From: SM1-73 sp964588305
GTDB lineage: Bacteria > Zixibacteria > MSB-5A5 > SM1-73
DNA: 26,100 nucleotides
Direction of reading: 5' to 3'
NCBI GenBank assembly: GCA_964588305.1
Contig: CAZPOP010000033.1
Span: 1 to 26,100, forward strand
This document shows positions 1-6,817 of this stretch, in pieces; within the stretch, counting starts at the first letter, position 1; the number at the start of each line of letters is the position of its first letter. Under the pieces are notes generated by a model. That model did not search any database and was not told where the DNA came from. It saw only the letters and a list, made by a program, of their open reading frames with translations. The position numbers were made by a program, and so were the translations under genes.

Positions 1-1429
1 GAGTCCCACCGCTGGGAACCACACAAAATTGCTCAGAGAAACCCTCACAGATCGCAGCACTGGGCGGATCTACCGAACAGGTCGGACTGGGATAGACTGT
101 CAAATACTTGCTGCAGCTGTCCACACAACCGTTCTCATCGGTGATTATGACCCAGTAATCTCCTTCCGTCCCGATGGCAATACACCGGGTAGTAGCACCG
201 GTCTGCTCAGGCCCCCTCCAATAATAACTGTAATCAGGATCATCTATGGCACAGAACTGGGTGGTAGAACCTTCACATATATCGCACTTTACCCAGGTAA
301 TGCTACACTCCGGCAGGTCGTTCACCACCAAGGTCCGACCACAGGTGTCTGCACATCCATTGGCATCCGTAATTATTACCTCATAGTATCCGGCTACGCC
401 AATCTGTCCAGTACACCGGGTATTGGCACTAAATCCACCAGGCCCAGTCCAGGAATAACTGGCCATACCCGCAGTTGCACAGAACTGAGTGGTAAAGCCT
501 TCACAAACTACACTATCCCCAGTGATGGAACACACCGGCTTGGTAATATCCACTGTAATTACGACGGTATCAGTATCTGCCGCTCCAAACCAGTCTGTAG
601 CCACAAATACGAACTGGTAGACGGAATCGCCGGGGCCAGGCACAAAACAACATATGCCCGTATTCTCATCGTAGGTTCCTGGACCCTGCACCTTGGTTAT
701 CGAAACCGTGTCGCCGCAGTAATCCAGGTCATAAGCGCTTATGTCGTTGAAACAGATGGTTTCCGGTTCACATAGGAAGAAACTGGTATCGTCGGGTACG
801 AGAAGCACAGGCGCCCGATTTGGCATCTGGTAGACGAGAACCAGGTCGTTATAGTCCCCATCTCCGCCATTTATCACGTCCTCCCAGGCGATAATGAACT
901 CATTCGGTCTTTCGCCTGTGCAAAAAACCCACGCATGATCCAACTGGTCGGGGTTCAAATCAGGCTCGGTATAGTAAACGTAATCACATTTTCCACCACC
1001 GGCAAAGGGAGCTATGAAAAGCCCGTTGGAGTCACAGCCGGTTATGTAGAAATAAGCCGTATCCGGAGGTGTATCTTCTCCCACGAATATGATGGTGGTG
1101 TCATCGGGATCCCCCGCCACGTACCAACCGGAGGCGGTCTGGTCAGAATATCCAGCTACCTCCGCCAGCATCACTTCGCTGTATTGCCCGGATATGACCT
1201 CCCATATCTCTATGGGCAGTTTGTCATTCTCCACATCGATGCTGTATCCCAGGCTGTCCAGAATCTCCTGCAGGGTGGGCTCATCCCCCTTGCCACCCAT
1301 TAGGCTGTCCAAGAATGCAGCCGACGGTTCCGTGATAATCACATTCGGTCTATTCTGCGCCTGAACAGATGAAAAACCAGGTACAATGAGAAGACAGCAT
1401 AGACACAAAGCTAAAAGCGTTTTCTGCAT
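1..1429 (-). CDS. Secreted protein with DUF4114-like domain and Cys-rich Ig-like repeats (3' end outside window)
   Basis: Reading from the ATG at 1429 the minus strand is open for 476 codons to the window edge, so the C-terminus is missing. GGAGG at 1434-1438 lies 4 nt before the ATG. A signal peptide covers residues 1-25 (basic MQK, Leu/Cys-rich core, cleavage after VQA). Around residues 90-200 the text includes NEFIIAWEDV and GGDGDYNDLV, the acidic motif typical of DUF4114, a putative Ca-binding domain of secreted proteins. An Ig/cadherin-like domain follows (about 200-280), then at least two and a half repeats of about 75 residues with the pattern CSI...CEG.TTQFC...YSW.GP...T.C...G.Y.VIITD.NGC.D.C. 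The even Cys spacing suggests disulfides, hence export. It is probably a surface or secreted adhesion-type protein; its binding partner is unknown. Confidence 0.85.
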   Translation of the reverse strand, partial: MQKTLLALCLCCLLIVPGFSSVQAQNRPNVIITEPSAAFLDSLMGGKGDEPTLQEILDSLGYSIDVENDKLPIEIWEVISGQYSEVMLAEVAGYSDQTASGWYVAGDPDDTTIIFVGEDTPPDTAYFYITGCDSNGLFIAPFAGGGKCDYVYYTEPDLNPDQLDHAWVFCTGERPNEFIIAWEDVINGGDGDYNDLVLVYQMPNRAPVLLVPDDTSFFLCEPETICFNDISAYDLDYCGDTVSITKVQGPGTYDENTGICCFVPGPGDSVYQFVFVATDWFGAADTDTVVITVDITKPVCSITGDSVVCEGFTTQFCATAGMASYSWTGPGGFSANTRCTGQIGVAGYYEVIITDANGCADTCGRTLVVNDLPECSITWVKCDICEGSTTQFCAIDDPDYSYYWRGPEQTGATTRCIAIGTEGDYWVIITDENGCVDSCSKYLTVYPSPTCSVDPPSAAICEGFSEQFCVVPSGGT

Positions 1430-1564
1430 GTTACCTCCGGGCAAAAGTTGACTAAACGACCGTACTTTCAAGTTTCATCTTTTGCAGATACAAATAACAA
1501 AACTTATTGCGTGAAAGCTCATTAGACTGTTGAGAGGCGATTCGGGATACACCATCCCTCTCGC

Positions 1565-1570
1565 ATTATA
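1565..1570 (-). promoter_or_regulatory. Candidate -10 box (TATAAT) upstream of the DUF4114-like gene
   Basis: The minus strand reads a perfect TATAAT here, about 135 nt before the start codon at 1429. No convincing -35 element lies 16-18 nt upstream, so this is weak. Between it and the gene there is a nested inverted repeat: GGGAT at 1544-1548 with ATCCC at 1554-1558, inside GAGAGG at 1532-1537 with CCTCTC at 1557-1562. Confidence 0.25.
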
Positions 1571-1639
1571 CCGCTATTTCTGATAACAACAGCCTTTTTT
1601 AGAAGGGGTATTACTTAATACAAATCTATTTCCAATCAT

Positions 1640-1891
1640 TTACAATATAAGAACTTTCAGACATTTGTCAAGCGCTTTTTCCACCGTTTCTTCAACTCTT
1701 TTCTCATAAAACTGTATAAACTTCGCACACAGGTCTTTCGAGGTACGTTTATCCTCGAATTCTTTTGTGGTTAAATATCTTACCCAAATTGCCGATAAGG
1801 ATAATGTCCTGATGAAATACTCATAGGAGGAGCCTTCGATTCCTTTTACATAACAGGTATCTAAAAGGCCCCGTCTTACTGAGGAAGGTCG
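1640..1891 (-). pseudogene. Start-less open frame, possible gene remnant
   Basis: The minus strand is open for 83 codons between stop TAA at 1892-1894 and stop TAA at 1640-1642, with no ATG and no credible GTG or TTG start. The translation looks protein-like: SYEYFIRTLSLSAIWVRYL followed by KEFEDKR and an amphipathic helical end FIQFYEKRVEETVEKALDKC. This could be the 3' end of a decayed gene whose 5' part was replaced by the plus-strand gene starting at 1898. I do not recognise a family. Chance cannot be excluded at this length. Confidence 0.25.
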
Positions 1892-1897
1892 TTAAAA

Positions 1898-2434
1898 ATG
1901 GGTCAAGCTTTGAAAATCGTCTCCCGCCGCCGAAGGTTGGGGCCAAAGGGATCTGAAGTGTCATCTTCGGGGATAGTCTCTGCCAAAGCCCGGCGGCCTG
2001 GTGTTGCAGGGCGGGTGATAAGAGAGCCTGAGTTGAATCTCGAGTCTCGCCTCGGGGTGTGCGCGGGAACGGGCGAGGCTCGAAGAGAGCGGGCTTCAGG
2101 CGAGGCCGAGAAAGAGAGAATTGCCCTAGAGACTATAAACCAACTTATGGTCACGGTCTCCCATTATTTGAGCAATCCTCTCACCGTCCTTCTGGGAAGA
2201 GTCGAACTTCTGTCCGAGGCGACTGAAAACGGAGGAATGTCCCAGGGAGACCTTAGAAAGTTCACAGACTCATGTAAAAGGGAGATCAGTAAAATTGACT
2301 TAATCATTAAAGTCTTCCAAAATCTCTGCGAGGTGCGATACAAAACCTTCCCCCCCGGGATTAGAATGCTCGACGTAGAAAGGGAGATTAAGGACAGACT
2401 AGAAGAAATCGAATATTGTCTGAGAAATGAATAG
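1898..2434 (+). CDS. Small protein with lone histidine-kinase dimerisation (DHp)-like segment
   Basis: This 178-aa soluble protein has two parts. Residues 1-70 are Arg/Ser-rich, low in complexity and not recognisable. Residues 70-178 are helical and carry SHYLSNPLTVLLGRVELL, which resembles the H-box of HisKA domains (compare SHELRTPLT) with His89 in the phospho-acceptor position. A second helix follows (LRKFTDSCKREISKIDLIIKV). There is no N, G1, F or G2 box, so no ATPase domain: it could accept or relay phosphate, or act as a decoy dimeriser, but not autophosphorylate alone. GGAAGG at 1883-1888 is the possible ribosome site. The true start may lie further in, because the N-terminal composition differs from the rest. 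It is convergent with the large hybrid kinase at 2819-6013. Confidence 0.6.
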   Translation: MGQALKIVSRRRRLGPKGSEVSSSGIVSAKARRPGVAGRVIREPELNLESRLGVCAGTGEARRERASGEAEKERIALETINQLMVTVSHYLSNPLTVLLGRVELLSEATENGGMSQGDLRKFTDSCKREISKIDLIIKVFQNLCEVRYKTFPPGIRMLDVEREIKDRLEEIEYCLRNE

Positions 2435-2544
2435 ACGGGACGAGCAGAGGATTTCGTTAGGCCTCTCCCCTATCTGGTAAGCTGCTAAATGGAAACCAAA
2501 ACGTTTAACCACCGCGCGTGACCGTCGACCCCCACCAGCTTTCC

Positions 2545-2709
2545 TCAAAACTCAGCGACCCCTTTTCCATCATAGGCTGTGAATACTGTGAGTTCCCCAT
2601 CACTCCAGTTTATTAGCTCCCCGGCTTTCTTGGGATGAAGTTGCGCAAATCCGTCCTGAGATCGGTGACGATGACGATCCCGGGGAGTTGATGGTCCTAA
2701 TGTAATCAT
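2545..2709 (-). CDS. Doubtful 54-aa hypothetical protein
   Basis: The minus strand has ATG at 2709 preceded by a purine run GAGGGGGAG ending 3 nt before it, then 54 codons ending AYDGKGVAEF. It lies about 110 nt downstream of the hybrid kinase stop on the same strand. Composition is mixed (a His/Arg-rich stretch RDRHRHRSQDG, then a more ordinary part ELINWSDGELTVF). No family is recognised. Apart from this ORF and the inverted repeats listed separately, I see nothing coding in 2435-2818. Confidence 0.2.
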   Translation of the reverse strand: MITLGPSTPRDRHRHRSQDGFAQLHPKKAGELINWSDGELTVFTAYDGKGVAEF

Positions 2710-2724
2710 AATCTCCCCCTCAAG

Positions 2725-2750
2725 CCCACTCTCCATCAAATGGAGATGGG
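2725..2750. repeat. Hairpin-forming inverted repeat
   Basis: CTCCAT (2731-2736) and ATGGAG (2740-2745) pair around a CAA loop. They are extended after small bulges by CCCA (2725-2728) and TGGG (2747-2750). No T-run follows on either strand, so this is not a standard terminator. It sits in the gap between the convergent DHp-like gene and hybrid kinase. Confidence 0.4.
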
Positions 2751-2788
2751 TTCACCCTAACGGGGACTCAGGAAAGAGAACGAGACCG

Positions 2789-2835
2789 GTTCGGAAGACA
2801 AAAAGGTTCGTGGCTCTTCTAATGATCTTCCGAAC
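2789..2835. repeat. 10-bp inverted repeat across the kinase stop codon
   Basis: GTTCGGAAGA at 2789-2798 is exactly complementary to TCTTCCGAAC at 2826-2835, with 27 nt between. The stop codon of the hybrid kinase (2819-2821) lies in the loop. On the minus strand a T5 run also lies in the loop rather than after the stem, so it does not match a classic intrinsic terminator. Confidence 0.4.
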
Positions 2836-5800
2836 ACAACCTGGCCATTGTTTCATAAAGTAGAGCATTTCTGAAGGGCTTAACCAGAACTTCATCTGCC
2901 CCGGCATTCTTGGCTTCTTCTTCCTTTTCCTTCAAGAAATGCCCGGTGATAACAATAATTTTGGTCTTTTGGTCTTTCTTTCTCATTTTCTTAATCAACT
3001 CAATTCCGTCCATATCCGGGATGGTGATGTCCGACAGAACCACGTCGAATTTGTCCCTTTTGAAGAGCTCCAACCCTTCTTTGGCTTTCAACGAGGCAGT
3101 GACCTGGTGTCCTTTGGACTCCAAGAACCTTTTCAGGGTTCTGCAGATCACCTGCTCGTCATCGACCAAGAGGACATTTAGCTTCCTGGTGATTTCTTCA
3201 GGGGGTTTGCGTTTCAGCCTCAGAGCAGTCTTGGGAGGCAAGTTCTTGGAGACAGGGATGAGGATGGTGAAGGTGGTTCCCTTTCCTACTTTGGATTCCA
3301 CCTCGATCTTGCCATTATAGCTGTCTATTATTCCGCAGCTGAGGAAAAGCCCCAAGCCTGTCCCGGGAATGTCGCTTTTTCCCAATGCTCCTTTGGTGGT
3401 GACAAACGGATCAAAGATTCTCCCTTTGATCTGATCAGGGATTCCACATCCGGTATCTTTGAAGACAATCCGAATATCGTCCCCAGAGCGGGCGACCTTG
3501 ACGGTCAGAGTTCCCCCTTTAGGATGCATGGCATCCCGGGCATTGGTGATCATATTCAAGAAAACCTCGGAAAACTGGCCAGGATCACAGAATATCTGCG
3601 GGACAGGTTTGAGCTCCTCAACTGTTTGAACGTTGGCTTTTTCTAATTCTCTGCGGACAAAAGACAGAACATTCTGCAACGGGTCGACCACAGAGATCAA
3701 TTCCTTTTTCTCTTTCCTCTCCCCAGCGACGGCCAAGAGGCTGTTGGCAATACTTGAGCCTCTGTGAGAATTCTCCACGATAGCCTGGAAGCACTCCTTA
3801 ATCTCCTGATAGTCCCGGATGGTGATTCCTACCTCAGCATTGACCATAATTCCGGCTAGGATGTTATTGAACTCGTGGGCGATTCCATAAGCCAGGGTCC
3901 CTACTGCGGCAGATTTCTCGGATTGGATGAGTTGTTGCATCAGCTTCTTCCTTTCGGTCACGTCCCGGCCCAATGCTATCGAGCCTATTGGCTTGTCGTC
4001 AGCGCCCAAGAGATTTCTGGAATTCCATGATATGATCCTTGTCTCGCCGTTTTTGCATCGAATGGTGGTTTCAAGATCCTCAACCACCTCTCCTTTGTTG
4101 ATTATGGCAACAACTCTGGTCGTTATCTCGTTGCGATATTTCTCATCCGGGTAGAGCCATTCCCATATCTTGCCGTGACCGATTATTTCCTCACGGGAGA
4201 AGCCGCTGATCTTTTCTGCAGCCTTGTTCCACATCACCACGTTGGCTTTCTCGTCGAGAACGTCTAGCCAGATATTGGCATTGTCAATGATGCTCTCCAG
4301 GTATTGGGTGAGCTTCCGGATCTCTCCTTCCGCCCGCTTGCGCTCGGTAATGTCACTGATGAAACCCTCAATTGCCACAATTTTCCCACCTTGTCTAACA
4401 GGTTGTATATTGTAGCTATGGTATTCGATGCTGCCATTCTTTGTCAGACGGCTGAACTCACCGGTTATGGTTTCCCCAGCCAATGACCCTTGGACGATTT
4501 CTCTTGCTTTCTCCACCGCGTCTTCAGTTTGAGTCATTTCGAAAGACTTGCCGACAACTTCTTCAAATGAAAGACCATGCATACGTTCCCACACCGGATT
4601 AACGTACTGCCATAGCCCGTCCTTCCCAACCCTGTAATAGCCAAAAGGTGCATTTTCAATTATTCTCTGAAATCGTTCCTTACTCGCCCGTGACTCCTCC
4701 TCCACCCGCTTTCGCTCGGTGATGTCCAGACCGATACCAATGTTGGAGCCGTCGGAAAGAGGAACATTGGTCCATGTTGTATCGAGCAGCGTACCGTCGC
4801 GTCTGCGTGTCCTGAAATCGGCCCATCTGGATTCGGCTTCACCTATGAAATCTAGCACGTATTGATAGTATTCAGGGTCTGGGTATAACTCCTTCAGAAC
4901 ATCGCATGACTGAGCCTGCGCCAATGACCAACCTAAATTCTTCTCCCAGGCCCGATTAACCCACTTGTGCTCACTGTCCGAACCCAAAAAAGCTATCATG
5001 ACAGGAATATTATCCAGAATGGTTTGGAGTATCTCTTTTTGCTCGCGCAAATATTTCTCTGCCTTCTTGCGCTCGGTAATATCTCGGAAAATTGCCGGTA
5101 ACCGTAACGTATTCCCATCTCCGTCTCTCTGAATCATGATACTGGCTGACGAATGGGCGTGGGAACCGTCCTTTTTTTTGACGAGTATTTCAAAGTCTTC
5201 CACGTAGTCGCTCTGCATTAACTCCTTGAGCACAACCTCCCTTTGTTTTGGATCTGCATAGAAGGTACTAGTATACATGCCCACCAACTCGTCTGAGCAC
5301 TCGTAGCCCAGTATTTTTGCAGCGGCTGGGTTTGCGGAGACTATCCTGCCGGCAGGGTCCGCAGTTACTATTCCTTCACGAGTGGCCTCGAAAAGAGTTC
5401 GGAATCGTTTCTCTGACTCCCGCAGTGCTTCCTCTGTACGCTTGCGCTCGGTGATATCACGAAGGATGCTCAGGAAGCCTCTCAATTCTCCATTCTCTCG
5501 CACTGCCGTGGTGCCCGTTTCTACAATAACCTCATAGCCCTCCTTATGCTTGACCGCCAGTTCCACCAAGTTGAGGCCTTCCCCTGTCGCATCCATGACT
5601 CTGCCCTGCCTCACGGAATCTTTGAAGAGTTTGAGTATCTGGGGCGCGTCCTTAAGTCTAAACAAACCAAGCTGAGCGAAGTTCTTCCCTTTTACTTCGT
5701 CTCGTGTGTAACCTATGATGTCCTCAACCTTTCTGTTGACTTCGAGTATCTTGCCACGGGTGTTCACATAGACGATGACGTCGTTGGCGGTCTCGAAGAT

Positions 5801-6013
5801 GGTTGTGAATCTCTTTTCACTTTCGCGCAGTGCCTCCTCCGTCTTCTTACGCTCGGTGATCTCCCGTTTGAGTTGCTCGGTAGTACTTTTCAGTTCCGCG
5901 GTGCGCTCATCCAACAATCGCTCGAGGTTTTGTTGACTTTGCCTCGGCTCCTCTTGTGTAGGGTGAGGACGACCCACTTGCTTTTCTATTTCTCCCCTAT
6001 TCTTTTTCATCAT
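2819..6013 (-). CDS. Soluble five-PAS hybrid histidine kinase with C-terminal receiver
   Basis: 1064 aa with no membrane segment. A coiled coil (about 20-60) is followed by five PAS/PAC units at about 60-190, 195-320, 325-445, 446-560 and 565-690; the PAC ends read DITERK or DVTERK. Next come the HisKA domain with AHEFNN (His713 as phospho-acceptor), the HATPase domain with N-box NMITNARDAM (Asn824), DTGCGIP, FDPFVTTK and GTGLGL, and a receiver (about 940-1060) with DDE, phospho-acceptor Asp995 in LSDITIPDMDG, VITG and Lys in LVKP. It probably senses a cytoplasmic signal and phosphorylates its own receiver; with no output domain or partner regulator nearby, the phosphate must pass to a distant protein. 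AAGGGG before the tandem ATGs supports the start; the second ATG (6010) is an alternative. Confidence 0.93.
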   Translation of the reverse strand: MMKKNRGEIEKQVGRPHPTQEEPRQSQQNLERLLDERTAELKSTTEQLKREITERKKTEEALRESEKRFTTIFETANDVIVYVNTRGKILEVNRKVEDIIGYTRDEVKGKNFAQLGLFRLKDAPQILKLFKDSVRQGRVMDATGEGLNLVELAVKHKEGYEVIVETGTTAVRENGELRGFLSILRDITERKRTEEALRESEKRFRTLFEATREGIVTADPAGRIVSANPAAAKILGYECSDELVGMYTSTFYADPKQREVVLKELMQSDYVEDFEILVKKKDGSHAHSSASIMIQRDGDGNTLRLPAIFRDITERKKAEKYLREQKEILQTILDNIPVMIAFLGSDSEHKWVNRAWEKNLGWSLAQAQSCDVLKELYPDPEYYQYVLDFIGEAESRWADFRTRRRDGTLLDTTWTNVPLSDGSNIGIGLDITERKRVEEESRASKERFQRIIENAPFGYYRVGKDGLWQYVNPVWERMHGLSFEEVVGKSFEMTQTEDAVEKAREIVQGSLAGETITGEFSRLTKNGSIEYHSYNIQPVRQGGKIVAIEGFISDITERKRAEGEIRKLTQYLESIIDNANIWLDVLDEKANVVMWNKAAEKISGFSREEIIGHGKIWEWLYPDEKYRNEITTRVVAIINKGEVVEDLETTIRCKNGETRIISWNSRNLLGADDKPIGSIALGRDVTERKKLMQQLIQSEKSAAVGTLAYGIAHEFNNILAGIMVNAEVGITIRDYQEIKECFQAIVENSHRGSSIANSLLAVAGERKEKKELISVVDPLQNVLSFVRRELEKANVQTVEELKPVPQIFCDPGQFSEVFLNMITNARDAMHPKGGTLTVKVARSGDDIRIVFKDTGCGIPDQIKGRIFDPFVTTKGALGKSDIPGTGLGLFLSCGIIDSYNGKIEVESKVGKGTTFTILIPVSKNLPPKTALRLKRKPPEEITRKLNVLLVDDEQVICRTLKRFLESKGHQVTASLKAKEGLELFKRDKFDVVLSDITIPDMDGIELIKKMRKKDQKTKIIVITGHFLKEKEEEAKNAGADEVLVKPFRNALLYETMARLCSEDH

Positions 6014-6079
6014 TTATCCCCTTGCGAGAATTGACCCTAGGGCCGGCGAAACTCCGTTTTGAATCTATGTCGTGTTTTC

Positions 6080-6100
6080 GAGAACCCTTGCAGGATTCTC
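6080..6100. repeat. Short inverted repeat upstream of the hybrid kinase
   Basis: GAGAA (6080-6084) and TTCTC (6096-6100) flank a further CC/GG pairing with a 5-nt centre. It lies about 67 nt before the kinase start and could be an operator or a 5'-leader hairpin. The rest of 6014-6508 shows no convincing gene. Confidence 0.3.
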
Positions 6101-6508
6101 AATTAAGTCATTGATTGGTCGCGCGTTCTAAATATCTACCCTTCCATTCTCAAGGTATCACGCCACAGGCAGTGCTTCGGGGAGCAATTACATTCGCAAG
6201 GTTTTCGATGCCAGCACAATTTAATTCCGCCCCCATCTCCCAAGAACCAGAGAGCAACGCATTCCCACCCTGCATCCTGAGATGACTCCCGTTGAGTTCG
6301 TCCTGCTTATTTCGCTATTCCAATGTTTTCTTTAAATTACCCCGCACCGTACACTCTGTCAAGGAAAAACTGTCTCTGATTCATAGGGTATGAACAGTAT
6401 TCTTTGAAGAGCTTCGCTGTCCTTTGGGATACGTCTACACTAACCTGACATTAGCCCATTGGCAATTCGGCTTGTCTTAGAAACCTTCTCCACTTCGCAA
6501 AATAACAC

Positions 6509-6537
6509 TTGACAAAAATGGGATTTATGTCTATTAT
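6509..6537 (+). promoter_or_regulatory. Near-consensus sigma-70-type promoter for the dockerin/cohesin gene
   Basis: -35 TTGACA at 6509-6514, a 17-nt spacer, -10 TATTAT at 6532-6537. Predicted transcription start is near 6544, giving a 5' leader of about 270 nt before the ATG at 6818. Confidence 0.7.
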
Positions 6538-6553
6538 TAAAACGAAGCTTATT

Positions 6554-6679
6554 GCCGCTGGATGGATGAAGACAGCGGCATTGCCTAAGTTAGAAATCTC
6601 GGGGCCTTTCGCGCTCGAGAAGATTGGATTTTTCCGGGGTGATGTCTTTTAAACCATCAAGAGACATCGACCATCCGGA
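6554..6679 (+). promoter_or_regulatory. Structured 5' leader with two stable hairpins
   Basis: Hairpin 1: GCCGCTG (6554-6560) pairs with CAGCGGC (6573-6579), extended by a T-A pair, 12-nt loop. Hairpin 2: TCCGG-GGT-GATGTCT (6633-6647) pairs with AGACATC (6662-6668), ACC (6670-6672) and CCGGA (6675-6679), giving 15 bp with a one-nt and a two-nt bulge and a 14-nt loop. Neither is followed by a T-run, so they look like leader structure rather than terminators. I do not recognise a known riboswitch core. Possible roles: mRNA stability, translational control of the exported protein, or a cis-regulatory RNA. Confidence 0.5.
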
Positions 6680-6817
6680 CAGAATCGAATCGTAGATTGT
6701 GGCAGAGTTTTCATTTTGGGCTGTATCTTTACTGCTTTTCCTATTTGATCGGATAAGGAATTCCCTTGAATTCGGGATATATGTATCTTAATTAACTTTA
6801 GGGCAAGGAGTTAGGTG

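Noticed and set aside
29..775. Long plus-strand open frame of 248 codons
   Set aside because: It is antisense to the signal-peptide/DUF4114/Ig-repeat gene, which has family-like sequence, a ribosome site and repeats on the minus strand.
2725..2750. Terminator for the DHp-like or hybrid-kinase gene
   Set aside because: The hairpin has no T-run on either strand.
5546..6034. 162-codon plus-strand frame inside the hybrid kinase
   Set aside because: It is the antisense of PAS1 and the coiled coil of a clearly real kinase.
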